From positions 1,860,001-1,924,000 of the forward strand of contig NZ_CP035632.1 of the NCBI RefSeq assembly GCF_008807075.1: a DNA stretch of 64,000 bases, given 5' to 3'. The notes beneath the pieces are model-generated. The model saw only the letters and a program-made list of their open reading frames with translations, had not been told where the DNA came from and made no database searches. The position numbers were made by a program, and so were the translations under genes. Below, piece by piece: positions 1-9,082 of the stretch. Numbering within the stretch: the first letter of the stretch is position 1; every line of letters starts with the position of its first letter. The DNA is from Synechococcus sp. RSCCF101. GTDB taxonomy: Bacteria; Cyanobacteriota; Cyanobacteriia; PCC-6307; Cyanobiaceae.

Positions 1-274
1 CGATCTCCGTGCCCGTCTGCTGCGCACCAGCCAGCCCCTCTGAAGCTCCTGCTGCAACGCATGGCCTGCGCGAACGACGCCCGCCCGGCCGTGCTTCCGG
101 CATCTGGTGCGCAACCTGTACTCCGATGAACTGCGGCCCGAGCCGATCCGTGGCCTGATTCATGAGCTGACGCCGGTCTGGAGTGCCGTGCAGGAGGATT
201 TCGCCGCGTTTGACACCTGGCTGCCCGCCATCGCCCAGACGCAAGGCTCCCCATCGCGCCCAGAGCAGACCTGA
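1..274 (+). pseudogene. C-terminal remnant of an unrecognised gene
   Basis: A reading frame ending in TGA at 272-274 can be followed back to about position 95 (FRHLVRNLYSDELRPEP and onward). Upstream of that, the sensible peptide (LLLQRMACANDARPAV, about 46-93) is in a different frame, so at least one frameshift is present. No family motif is visible. It is either the end of a host gene starting outside the window or a decayed transposase. Positions 275-360, between it and IS-A, show nothing recognisable. Confidence 0.3.
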
Positions 275-360
275 GACTCAGGTCAGACCGTCCAGATCTG
301 CTGCAGTTCGATCCGCAGCTCGGGAGACACAGGGGCAGCGTTGAGGTCGGTGGCGGGGGG

Positions 361-1802
361 GCGTCCCACCAAGTGGTGTAAATCCTGAGGAGCAGCACCG
401 GCGTAGCCGGTGCTGACGGTCTCGTCCTCAGATCCCCTGCGGGGGAATGGGTGGGCTGGTCTGTGACCCTGGTCGGAGCACTACCACCGTCCTGAGACCA
501 GACCATACCCATTTCTGATTCTGCCGCCAGCGAGCTGGCCCAGCTGCTTGGCAGCGGCAGCGCCGGTGACCTGATCCCTGAACTGGTGCGCCAGGGACTG
601 CAGGCCCTGATCGAGGCCGAGGCCGCTGCTGCCCTTGGCGCCGATCGCCATCAGCGCACAGCTGAGCGTCGGGGCCATCGCAATGGCAGCCGTGACCGGC
701 TTCTGGCAACGCCAGCCGGCGACATCCAGCTGCGCATCCCACGCTTTCGCACAGGCAGCTTCTTCCCCTCCCTGCTGGAACCCCGCCGCCGCGTGGATCG
801 GGCCCTCTGGGCCGTGGTGATGGAGGCCTACGTCTCGGGCGTCTCGACGCGCAAGGTCGATGAGCTGGTGGTGGCGCTGGGCTGTGAGAGCGGCGTCTCC
901 AAATCGGAGGTCAGCCGCATCTGCCAGGGCCTCGACACCCAGGTGCAGGCCTTCCTGCAGCGCCCTCTGGAGTTCAGCCGCTACCCGTACGTCTACCTCG
1001 ATGCCACCTACCTTCACGGCCGGGATCCGGCCCGCAGGCAGGTGATCTCCAGAGCCGTGATCGTGGCGGTCGGCATCACCGGCAACGGCCAGCGCGAGGT
1101 GCTGGGGATCGAGGTGGGCGACAGCGAGGATGAGACGTTCTGGACCGCCTTCCTGCGCCGCCTGCGCGAGCGCGGGCTCTCAGGCGTGCAACTGGTGATC
1201 AGCGACGCCCACGCCGGCCTCAAGAAGGCCATCGCCCGGTGCTGCCAGGGCTGCAGCTGGCAGCGCTGCCGCGTCCACTTTGCCCGCAACCTATTGGCCA
1301 AGGTGCCCAAGGGAAGCCAGGACATGGTGGCTGCCGCCCTGCGCTCGGTGTTCGTTCAGCCCGAGGCCCGGGCCGCAGGGCAGCAGTGGGAGCAGGTAAC
1401 GACGATGCTCACCGAGAAATTCCCCGCTGCTGCGGCGCTGATGGAGCAGGCCAAGGAAGACGTCCTCGCGTTCCGGGCCTTCCCGCCGGAGCACTGGCGC
1501 AAGATCTGGAGCACCAATCCGCTCGAGCGGCTGAACAAGGAGATCAAGCGCCGCACCCGCGTCGTCGGCATCTTCCCGAACGACGCCGCGATCATCCGAC
1601 TGGTGGGAGCACTGTTGCTGGAGCAGCAGGAGGAGTGGCAGCTCGATGGCCGTCGCGTGTTCTCTGAACAGTCGATGGCCAAGCTGGACAACACCAGCGA
1701 ACCGGTCCAAGATCGGGCAACAGCTGCACTCGCTGCAGCTGCCTGATCACTGATCTCCGATCAGATCACAGGCCTCGGGATTTACACCACTCCAAGGGAC
1801 GC
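361..1802 (+). mobile_element. IS256-family insertion sequence (IS-A)
   Basis: The element is bounded by about 30-bp imperfect terminal inverted repeats at 361-390 and 1773-1802. They share the core GTGGTGTAAATCC, and their outer ends read GCGTCCC. It encodes one transposase. No target duplication is obvious: the flanks are GCGGGGGG on the left and GACCATTC on the right. It is the only IS256-type element in the window. Confidence 0.85.
586..1746 (+). CDS. IS256-family (Mutator-type) transposase
   Basis: DDE transposase of IS-A, 386 aa from the GTG at 586. Catalytic residues fit the Mutator fold: Asp in YVYLDATYLHG, Asp in LVISDAHAGLKKAI, and Glu in STNPLERLNKEIKRR. The N-terminal block GADRHQRTAERRGHRNGSR is typical of the family. 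The frame stays open back to 496 and encodes ISDSAASELAQLLGSGSAGD, which resembles normal family N-termini. The native start may therefore lie near 505-511, where only ATA or ATT codons are found. If so, the start has mutated or is non-canonical. Otherwise the frame is intact to the TGA. Confidence 0.9.
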   Translation: MRQGLQALIEAEAAAALGADRHQRTAERRGHRNGSRDRLLATPAGDIQLRIPRFRTGSFFPSLLEPRRRVDRALWAVVMEAYVSGVSTRKVDELVVALGCESGVSKSEVSRICQGLDTQVQAFLQRPLEFSRYPYVYLDATYLHGRDPARRQVISRAVIVAVGITGNGQREVLGIEVGDSEDETFWTAFLRRLRERGLSGVQLVISDAHAGLKKAIARCCQGCSWQRCRVHFARNLLAKVPKGSQDMVAAALRSVFVQPEARAAGQQWEQVTTMLTEKFPAAAALMEQAKEDVLAFRAFPPEHWRKIWSTNPLERLNKEIKRRTRVVGIFPNDAAIIRLVGALLLEQQEEWQLDGRRVFSEQSMAKLDNTSEPVQDRATAALAAAA

Positions 1803-1847
1803 GACCATTCAAGGCGAGCTGGCCTGAGCCCAACGCGCAACAGACTC
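1803..1847. repeat. End remnant of an IS1182-type element (IS-J)
   Basis: The last bases, ACGCGCAACAGACTC followed by CTAG, match the terminal sequence of IS-J at 30029-30045 and at 46178-46194. Only the tip survives between IS-A and IS-B. IS-B is inserted exactly at the CTAG that follows. Confidence 0.55.
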
Positions 1848-2236
1848 CTAGGAGGCTGCTGAAAAACCCTGCCAGCCGCGGGAAAATGAGCCAACGGCAC
1901 CAGGCGAATGCGCGGACAGCAGGAGCGGACCGGCCCTCTGTTCTCCTATGTCTCCACCGAGGATCGGATTCCGGCGTCGCATCCCCTGCGGCAGGTCCGG
2001 CGGCTTGCGGATCACGCCCTTGACCGGCTGAATCCCACCTTCTGCAAGCTCTATCCCGAGGGTGGTCGTCCCTGCATCCCACCGGAACAGCTGCTACTGG
2101 CCCTGTTGTTGCAGGCGATCTATGGCATCCGCTCGGATCGGATGTTGATCGAGCAGCTAGACTGACGTGGAACCCGGAAATCGGTCCAGGGTGAATGAGA
2201 GTCCTCAACCGGCCAGATTGGGCCGGGGACTTCACC

Positions 2237-2515
2237 ATGAAACGAATCCGTCACACTCCAGAGCAGATCATCCGCAAGCTCAAAACGGCCGAGCAGCTGA
2301 TCGCCCAGGGCAAGACCGTCACCGAGGTCTGCCGCGTGATCGAGGTGACGCAGCCGACCTACCACCGCTGGCGTCAGCAGTTCGGCGGCATGCAGGCCGA
2401 GGAAGCCAAACGCCTGACCCAGCTGGAGAAGGAGAACGCCCGACTCAAGAAGCTCTTGGCGGAAGCGGAGCTGGAGAAGGCGATGCTGAAAGATCTTGCC
2501 GAGGGAAACTTCTGA
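2237..2515 (+). CDS. IS-C1 OrfA (IS3-family HTH protein)
   Basis: 92 aa starting MKRIRHTPEQIIRKLKTAEQ. It has an N-terminal helix-turn-helix (about 5-50; VIEVTQPTYHRWRQQFGG) followed by a leucine-zipper-like helix (about 58-88; LTQLEKENARLKKLLAEAEL). This start is preferred over the in-frame ATG at 2195 because the upstream part is the terminal-repeat region and OrfA proteins of this group begin at this motif. The stop at 2513-2515 overlaps the OrfB frame (CTGA). Confidence 0.85.
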   Translation: MKRIRHTPEQIIRKLKTAEQLIAQGKTVTEVCRVIEVTQPTYHRWRQQFGGMQAEEAKRLTQLEKENARLKKLLAEAELEKAMLKDLAEGNF

Positions 2516-3348
2516 GCCCGGAACGCAGGCGCAGGGCGGTCCTCGTCCTGCAGCAGCGTTACCGGGCATCTGAGCGGTTCGCCTGCCGGGTTGTGGGTCA
2601 GCACCGCAGCACCCAACGCCATGGCGGGACGGTCCCTGGGGCCGAGGAGGCCAAGCTCAGGCGCCGGCTGAGGGAGATCGCCGCTGAGCACATCCGCTGG
2701 GGCCGGCGGATGGCCCACCGCGTGCTGCGGCGCGAGGGCTGGAGCGTGAATCACAAGCGGGTGCAACGGATCTGGCGGGAGGAAGGTCTGCAGCGGCCCA
2801 CTCCCCGAAAGCAGAAACGGGCACGGCCCGCGGACGGGTCGGTGCGCCGCCATCAGGCCGAGTATCCCCATCAGGTGTGGGCGATGGACTTTCAGTTCGA
2901 TGCCACGGCCGATGGCCGGCGGCTCAAGTTCCTGAACGTGATCGATGAGCACAGCCGCCTCTGCCTGGCCATCCGGGTGGGCAGGCGCTGCAAGGCCAGG
3001 GACGTGGTGGCCGTGCTGGAGGAGCTCACCAGCCTCTACCCGGCGCCGGCGTTCATCCGGTGCGACAACGGCCCCGAATTCATCGCCCACGCGCTGCGGC
3101 GCTGGTGCCAGGGCAGCGGAACCACCACCTCGACCATCGAACCGGGATCTCCGTGGCAGAACGGCTTTGCCGAGTCGTTCAACGGACGGTTCAGGGATGA
3201 ATTCCTCAACACTGAGCTATTCACCACAGCCCCAGAGGCTCAGATCCTGGCCGATCGTTGGCGCTGGGAGTACAACTCACTCAGGCCGCATTCGGCTCTC
3301 CAGGGGCGTACGCCCCTGGAGGCAGTTCAACAGGGAGCTGCCGCATGA
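2512..3348 (+). CDS. IS-C1 OrfB (IS3-family DDE transposase)
   Basis: Catalytic subunit in the -1 frame relative to OrfA. DDE residues: Asp in VWAMDFQFDATADG, Asp in FIRCDNGPEFIAH, Glu in NGFAESFNGRFRDEFLN. No ATG is available at the junction, so translation probably comes from ribosomal frameshifting out of OrfA or from the CTG at 2512 that overlaps the OrfA stop. The frame is intact to GAAA-stop, so this copy may still make transposase. Confidence 0.85.
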   Translation: MSPERRRRAVLVLQQRYRASERFACRVVGQHRSTQRHGGTVPGAEEAKLRRRLREIAAEHIRWGRRMAHRVLRREGWSVNHKRVQRIWREEGLQRPTPRKQKRARPADGSVRRHQAEYPHQVWAMDFQFDATADGRRLKFLNVIDEHSRLCLAIRVGRRCKARDVVAVLEELTSLYPAPAFIRCDNGPEFIAHALRRWCQGSGTTTSTIEPGSPWQNGFAESFNGRFRDEFLNTELFTTAPEAQILADRWRWEYNSLRPHSALQGRTPLEAVQQGAAA

Positions 3349-4486
3349 CCATGACCACCCACTCTCATAAGGCTTGGACCGATAAAGGGGGTCACGTCAG
3401 GACTACAACCTGCTGTTCAGGTGGTTCGTCGGCCTCAATCCAGACGATCCCGTCTGGCATCCGACCACCTATGGCCTCCGGCCGACTTCGTCTACACCAA
3501 GAACCGGGATCGGTTGCTCAATGAGGACCTCATGGCCCGGTTCCTCGAACTCCTGCTGGCCTCACCCGAGGTCAAGCCGCTGCTGAGTTCCGAGCACTTC
3601 TCGGTCGATGGCACCCTGCTGCGGGCCTGGGCATCCCACAGCTCTCTCGAGCGTCTGGACGGAGTGGATGACGGTGACGGTCCACCACCGCCCAGTGGTG
3701 GCCATGGATTTGGTGGGGCTCCCGCGAAAGGCCGCAAACGGACCAGAGGTGATTTCAGGGGGCTGCTGCTCTCCAACCGGACCCATCGATCCGGCAGTGA
3801 CGCCGATGCGCGGCTGTTCCGCAAATCCAGCGGCACTGGAGCGTTTCTCAGCTATCTGGGTCATTGCCTGATGGAGAACCGCCATGGCCTGGTGGTCGCC
3901 AGTGAAGTGACCCGGGCGGATGGCCATGGGGAACGAACCGCTGCGCTGCGGATGGCACAGGCTCTGCCGGGTACTCACCAGAAGACTCTCGCCGCGGACA
4001 AGGGTTATGACACCAGGGATTTTGTGGCAGGTGTCCGTTTTGCCGGCGTCACACCGCATGTCGCCCAGAACAGCGGCCCGCGTCGCCGCTCCGCAATCGC
4101 GGGCGAACCGTCCGCCATACGGGCTACGGCCAATCGATCAACGCCAGGAAGCGGATCGAGCAGGTGTTTGGCTGGATCAAACAGGCTGCGGGGCTGCGGC
4201 AGCTCAAGGCCAGAGGCCGCTCCAGGGTCGGCGCAGTATTCCGGCTGCATGTGGCGGCCTACAACCTGATCCGTCTGGCCAACCTGCTCAGCCCGAGGGG
4301 GGCGCTGACATGAAACGGGTACAGCAAACCGAGAAGGGCAGATCAGGCGCCCGCACCACCGTGCAGAGGCCAGGAGACCCCGCCTGCTTTGCAGGACAAC
4401 ACTGCCGATTAGCGCAGCCGAAGGTCCGGTCAGAACAAACCGGAATGGCGAGGCTGGAATTGGAGGCTATTTCAGCAGCCTCCTAG

Positions 4487-4730
4487 GTAGCGAGCTCTGT
4501 TTCTTTGTGGCCAGCGGTCTCAATCACCATGATGAACTTGTCGCCAGCGCCCCAGCCTTCTCGCTCCCTTGCGGATTCGGGCACCACCTGTACCTGTAAA
4601 CGCCAGGCCTTCATCCAGTCGTAGAGGGTCACCACGTGGATGCACAGCTGCATACAGTTTCGCACCACGCTCTGCCGCGCGGGCGGGCTCATTCGCCTGC
4701 TCACATCTGGAGTGACTGGCTCGCTACAAA
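4487..4730 (-). pseudogene. IS-I' OrfA fragment (diverged IS-I relative), cut by IS-B and IS-D1
   Basis: The reverse strand encodes SEPVTPDVSRRMSPPARQSV and then IHVVTLYDWMKAWRLQ, clearly homologous to the OrfA of IS-I at 14636 (MRRYSEAVKADVKRRMSPP). The N-terminal end of the element resumes beyond IS-D1 at 10276-10335, where the complement contains the CCCCTCTCAATC and CAATGCGTC blocks of the IS-I left end. The 3' part was lost where IS-B is inserted at 4483. Confidence 0.75.
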
Positions 4731-6145
4731 GGGCTTCCGGAGAAAGACCAGACCCGCTGCGCTGCAACGAGTCCGAGGAGCTTGTCGCAGTAAAATGCTG
4801 GCAATTCGGCGCATTCCGGCCGAAAAGCTGCCCAGAGTTTTCCACATGTACCGACGTGAGCATCGTCATCAGCTCTCGTTTGAGGATTTCTTCCTGCCAT
4901 TCGGCGGCAAGAGCTCTCTGGAGATAATCGCTGGATCAAGCTCGCTGAGCTGATTCCCTGGGATGAGCTTGAGGACGACTATGCCGCCCAGTTCTGCAAG
5001 GGCTTTGGAGCACCCGCCAAGCCCTTCCGCATGGCGCTTGGAGCTCTGATCATCAAGGCGCGCATGGGACTCACCGATGAAGAGCTGGTCGAGCAAGTCA
5101 AGGAGAATCCTTATCTCCAGTTTTTCCTTGGTCTGGAGGCCTATCAGTACTCTGCTCCATTCGATCCATCGATGCTGGTCCATTTCCGCAAGCGATTACC
5201 GGAGTCGGTGGTGAACGACTGCAACGAGCGGATCGTGCGACATGGATTGAATGTCATCCAAGCTGCGGCTTCCAGTGATGACGAGGATCCTGGCCGCGGT
5301 GGTGGGTCTGTCAGCGGGGGCGAACGGCCGCCCCAGCCAGACACGCCATCACAGAACCAGGGCACGCTTCTGATTGACGCCACCTGCGTCCCGGCCGACA
5401 TCCGTTACCCAACCGATCTGTCTCTGCTCAATGAAGCCAGGGAAGTCACCGAGCGGCTGATTGATGCGATGCACCCGCAGGTCAGGTACTGCTTTGGCGG
5501 CAAGCCACGCACTCACCGCAAGAAAGCCAGACAGCAGTTCCTGGCGGTGGCCCGGAAGAAGCGACCCCGCATCAGCACAATCCGCAAGGCCATTGGGCAG
5601 CAACTGGGTCACCTGGAGCGCAATCTGGCCAGCATCGATGCCCTGATCGCCTGCGGCGGGTGCCTTCTGGCCGCAGGCCGCCACAGGTACCGCAAGCTGC
5701 TGGTGGCCAGTGAGCTGGTCCGGCAGCAGAAGATTCTCCATCACTCCGGCAGTCGCAGCATCCCCGATCGCATCGTCAGCCTGGTTCAATCTCACATCAG
5801 ACCAATCGTTCGAGGCAAAGCCAGGAGCAATGTGGAATTCGGAGCGAAGATCTCAATCTCGCTGACTGGCACTGGATTTGCGTTCCTGGATCGGCTCAGT
5901 TATTCCCCCTACAACGAAGGAGAAGATCTCAAGGGTCAAGCCAGAGCTTACCGGCGCCGATATGGTCATTATCCAGAAGTTATCTGTGCCGATCAGATCT
6001 ATCGAACCAGGGCGAATCGTGCCTTCTGCCGGCGTCATGACATTCGACTGAGTGGCCCCCGCCTTGAGGTGGTCTGGTTTTTCTGGACAGGTCCCATCGT
6101 TAACCTCTGAGGCGGGGCACCGCCCCTGAGAAGGGGCTCCCACCA

Positions 6146-6433
6146 ATGAGCAAGCGCCGAACCCACAGCCCTGAGTTCAAGGCAAAGGTCGCCATGGAGG
6201 CGATCAGCGGCCGCAAAACGATCCAGGAGATCGCCGCCGACCACGCGATTCACCCGATCCAGGTGAGCCAGTGGAAGAAGCAGCTCCTGGATGGAGCGAG
6301 CGACCTGTTTACCAGGGGCAAGAAGAGCAAGGACAAGGAGGACGGTCAGGCCAGGGAGGCGGAGCTGTTCCAGCAGATCGGCCGCCTTCAGATGGAGCTG
6401 GAGTGGCTCAAAAAAAAGTCTCAGCTCCTGTGA
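6146..6433 (+). CDS. IS-E OrfA (IS3-family HTH protein)
   Basis: 95 aa, MSKRRTHSPEFKAKVAMEAI onward. It has an HTH at about residues 5-50 (IQEIAADHAIHPIQVSQWKK) and a C-terminal zipper helix (about 68-92). The gene ends in a run of eight A residues (6410-6417) just before the TGA at 6431-6433. The run is a plausible slippage site, but OrfB downstream is in the same frame as OrfA, so the role of the run is unclear here. Confidence 0.85.
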   Translation: MSKRRTHSPEFKAKVAMEAISGRKTIQEIAADHAIHPIQVSQWKKQLLDGASDLFTRGKKSKDKEDGQAREAELFQQIGRLQMELEWLKKKSQLL

Positions 6434-6944
6434 GGCCATGAACTCCGCAGCCTGGTCGATCACGACCACAGCCAGCTCAGCATCAGCCGGCAGTGTGCCC
6501 TCCTGGGTCTCCCACGATCCACGCTCTACTACCGACCAACACCGGTGCGGCAGTCGACGCTACGGATCATGGCCAGGATTGATGCCCTCTACCTGGAGGA
6601 TCCCTGCAGCGGCAGCCGACGGATCGTGGCCTACCTGGCCAGGGAAGGGATCCCGATCAGCCGTGACCGCGTGCGAAACCTCATGCGCCGCATGGGTTTA
6701 CGGGCGATCTACCAGAGACCTCGTGTCAACCGACATGCGGAAAGTCCTCACTGCCGACACGAAAAAGTCCTCACTGGATGCGGCGGTCAGCGACCCTTCC
6801 GTGGGCTGATGGTCTGTTGTCTGCTTGGTGCTGATGGCTGCTGTGCAGCGGTCGTTCGTTGTGCTCATCGGTGTTGGTCGTTGGCTGGTGACTGGTGACT
6901 GGTCCTGAGAGTCGGTTGCCCCAGGTGGGGTGACGGTTCCGCCC

Positions 6945-7784
6945 TCAGGACTTCTCTTCTGGGGATGGGGAAGCACTGCTGTTGGCTCCGGAGCTGGGGG
7001 CGGTGGCCTGCGGTGAGCGGATCAGGCCCGATCGGCGCTTTTCCCTGAGCCGGTAGCTGTCGCCCCGGATCGTCAGCACATGGCTGTGGTGCAGCAAGCG
7101 ATCGAGGATCGCGGTGGCGACCACCTGATCACCGAACACCTCTCCCCACTCCGTGACCGCCCGATTGGAGCTGATCAGCACGCTGCCCTGCTCATAGCGG
7201 CGGGAGATCAGCTGGAAGAACAGGTAAGCGGCGTCGTGCTCCAGGGGCAGATAGCCCAGCTCGTCGATGATCAGCAGCCTCGGCTTGCCGTAGTACGTGA
7301 GCTGCCGCGCCAGTTCGCCCTGCTGCTGGGCCCGCGCCAGGCTGCCGATCAGCTCGGCGGCGGAACAGAACAGCACGCTGTGGCCCAGACGGATCGCCTC
7401 CCGTCCCAGCGCCACCTCCAGAGGGGTCTTCCCCACCCCGGGTGGGCCGAGCAGGACCAGGTTGTCGCCGTTGGCGATCCAGCGGCAGGTGGCCAGCTCC
7501 CGGATCTGGGCGGGATCGATCGAGGGCTGGGCCTCGAATTCGAATCCCCCCAGCGTCCGGACGCATGGGAAACGGGCCAGGCGCATGGCCATCTCGAACC
7601 GGCTCTGGTCCTTGCGGCTCACCTCGGCACCACACAGCCAGGCCAGGGCCTCCCGCAGGTTGTCGAGGCGGTCGCGGATGGCGGTGAGCCGCAGGCGGGT
7701 GAGCATCGCCTCCAGGTCAGCCACCAGGGCGGCCAGTTCCGCCGGTCTCTCCAGCGGTGCGGTGGTGGTGCGGCTGCGGTTCAT
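6945..7784 (-). CDS. istB: IS21-F1 IstB, transposition helper ATPase
   Basis: 279 aa AAA+ ATPase that assists IstA in target capture. Walker A is GPPGVGKTPLEVALG (about residues 115-130) and Walker B is LLIIDELGYLPL, followed by the sensor-like SSNRAVTEWGEVF. The start ATG at 7784 overlaps the IstA stop (ATGA), the usual coupling in IS21. The HTH-free N-terminal segment with ERPAELAALVADLEAMLTRL is also normal for IstB. The C-terminal tail is Ser/Ala/Pro-rich and dispensable-looking. Confidence 0.95.
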   Translation of the reverse strand: MNRSRTTTAPLERPAELAALVADLEAMLTRLRLTAIRDRLDNLREALAWLCGAEVSRKDQSRFEMAMRLARFPCVRTLGGFEFEAQPSIDPAQIRELATCRWIANGDNLVLLGPPGVGKTPLEVALGREAIRLGHSVLFCSAAELIGSLARAQQQGELARQLTYYGKPRLLIIDELGYLPLEHDAAYLFFQLISRRYEQGSVLISSNRAVTEWGEVFGDQVVATAILDRLLHHSHVLTIRGDSYRLREKRRSGLIRSPQATAPSSGANSSASPSPEEKS

Positions 7785-9082
7785 GCCTCCACCTCCGTCA
7801 GCACGGCGGCGTAGTCGCTCAGGGATCGGGCCAGGCTGGAGGTGCGCACCGCTCGTGTCGCCGGAGGACCAACAGCGGGTGTCGCCTGACACCTGTCGGG
7901 GATGGCTGGCTGCAGGGAAGCGCGTGCCTGCTGCAGCTGCTCGGCCGGCAGCAGGCCCTGCCAGTGGCTTCTGATCACCTGACGGCAGCGGTGGTTCGCG
8001 CTCTGGAGTGGGTGCTCCGCCACGATCCGGCCCCGGTGCAGCAATCGCACCGTCTGATGGCGGACCTGCGCCGTGATCCGCTGGCCGATCAGCTGCTGGG
8101 GAGCGGAATACCAGTTCCCCTCCAGCTGAATGCAGCAGTCCTTGGCCACCACTCGCTTCTGTTCCCGCTCAGCCAGGAACGAGGGCTTGCCGCACAGCGG
8201 CCTCAGGGCACTGGCCTCGTCCCGCTGGAACCGCTCCAGGGGCCGTTCTCCGGTGGTGCCGTGACGACGGACATCCGCCACCTCGCGCATCCACCAGGCC
8301 AGATGGGCCTCCATGGCACCCCAGCTGCGGAAGGTGTGTCCGGCCAGACCGCTGCCCTTGACGTAGCGCACCCCTCGCTCGTCCTTGCCCTTGGTGCGAG
8401 GCCGGTAGGGGCGGCAGGCACGGGGCGTGAACCCCCAGTGCTCGGCAAAGGCGAGGAAGGTGGGATGAAACACCAGCTCACCGCTGGCGGGATCGTGCCG
8501 GCGGACCAGGGCGCGGGCGTTGTCCACCAGCACCTGCTCGGGAATGCCGCCCCAGTGTCGGAAGGCCTCCTCCATCGCCTGCAGCCAGTTCGCCTGCCGC
8601 TCATGGCCGTACGGCCGCACCACCAGACGGCGCGAGTAGCCGAGCGTGAGCACGCACAGGTGCACCCGACGGCGCTCCCCACCAATGCTCACGGCGCACT
8701 GGCCAAAGTCGGCCTGGAGCTGCCGGCCGGGTGGCGTCTCGTAGCGCACGGTGGCCAGCTGACGGATCCGCAGCTCGCGGCGCCAGGCCGCCACGGCCCG
8801 TTCCACCGTGCGCTGGGACACATCAATGCCCTTCTGCCGCAGCAGTTCCTGGCGGAGCACCTCGGCATTGCCGCGATGCTGCTCAAACTGCTCGCGCAGC
8901 CAGGCGATCTGCTCATCGAGGCGCCGGCTGCGCCGGGGCTGGCCGTAGGGCTGCCAGCCGCCCTGGCGCAGATAGCGGCGAACGGTCCGCGGACAGCAGC
9001 CCAGTTCATGGGCGATCGTTCGCTGGCTGAGGCCGCGGGCATGGAGCTGCAGCATCCGCTCCACCTCCTGGGGTGTTTCCAT
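7781..9082 (-). CDS. istA: IS21-F1 IstA transposase
   Basis: 433 aa from ATG 9082 (METPQEVERMLQLHARGLSQ). The frame is open further upstream, but that stretch is the terminal-repeat region. An N-terminal HTH (LSQRTIAHELGCCPRTVRRY) is followed by the rve-type core: Asp in LQADFGQCAV, Asp in QVLVDNARALV, Glu in RTKGKDERGVRYVKG. A C-terminal beta-barrel region follows (GNWYSAPQQLIGQRITAQV). It ends in a 4-bp overlap with istB. Confidence 0.95.
   Translation of the reverse strand: METPQEVERMLQLHARGLSQRTIAHELGCCPRTVRRYLRQGGWQPYGQPRRSRRLDEQIAWLREQFEQHRGNAEVLRQELLRQKGIDVSQRTVERAVAAWRRELRIRQLATVRYETPPGRQLQADFGQCAVSIGGERRRVHLCVLTLGYSRRLVVRPYGHERQANWLQAMEEAFRHWGGIPEQVLVDNARALVRRHDPASGELVFHPTFLAFAEHWGFTPRACRPYRPRTKGKDERGVRYVKGSGLAGHTFRSWGAMEAHLAWWMREVADVRRHGTTGERPLERFQRDEASALRPLCGKPSFLAEREQKRVVAKDCCIQLEGNWYSAPQQLIGQRITAQVRHQTVRLLHRGRIVAEHPLQSANHRCRQVIRSHWQGLLPAEQLQQARASLQPAIPDRCQATPAVGPPATRAVRTSSLARSLSDYAAVLTEVEA

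Larger units (their letters stand above)
2163..3399 (+). mobile_element. IS-C copy 1 (IS3 family, IS407-like), 1237 bp
   Basis: The ends read TGACGTGG... and ...GGGGTCACGTCA. It is inserted in the IS-B transposase gene. The flanking 4-mers are AGAC (2159-2162) and GGAC (3400-3403), a 4-bp duplication with one mismatch, as expected for the IS407 group. Full copies at 17239, 27346, 32596 and 39426 have exactly the same length of 1237 bp; a copy at 42087 is split by IS21-F and a copy at 25595 is truncated. Confidence 0.9.
1908..4313 (+). pseudogene. IS-B transposase, split by IS-C1 and frameshifted
   Basis: The N-terminal DUF772-like part (1908-2162, MRGQQERTGPLFSYVSTEDR to MLIEQLD) continues after IS-C1 at 3404 as YNLLFRWFVGLNPDDPVWHP. 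The DDE_Tnp_1 catalytic residues are visible: Asp in FSVDGTLLRAW, Asp in AADKGYDTRDFV, Glu in RKRIEQVFGWIKQ. There are two lesions besides the insertion. One is an extra segment and frame change near 3470-3500, before VYTKNRDRLLN. The other is a frameshift near 4095, after which the true C-terminus (NRGRTVRHTGYGQSINA onward) runs in another frame to TGA 4311-4313. About 4314-4482 is the non-coding right end. Confidence 0.85.
1852..4482 (+). mobile_element. IS-B: IS5/IS1182-like DUF772 element, interrupted by IS-C1
   Basis: Terminal inverted repeats GAGGCTGCTGAAA (left, from 1852) and its complement TTTCAGCAGCCTC (right, to 4482) are flanked by a perfect palindromic CTAG duplication at 1848-1851 and 4483-4486. 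The transposase gene is split by IS-C1 (2163-3399) and carries frameshifts, so this copy is dead. Fragments of the same family occur near 13208, 32546 and 33834, and a short non-autonomous derivative lies at 46260-46434. Confidence 0.85.

Noticed and set aside
2167-2511. N-terminal extension of IS-C OrfB upstream of the OrfA stop
   Set aside because: This stretch is OrfA read in another frame (Arg/Gly/Asp-rich); the real OrfB homology starts around the OrfA stop.
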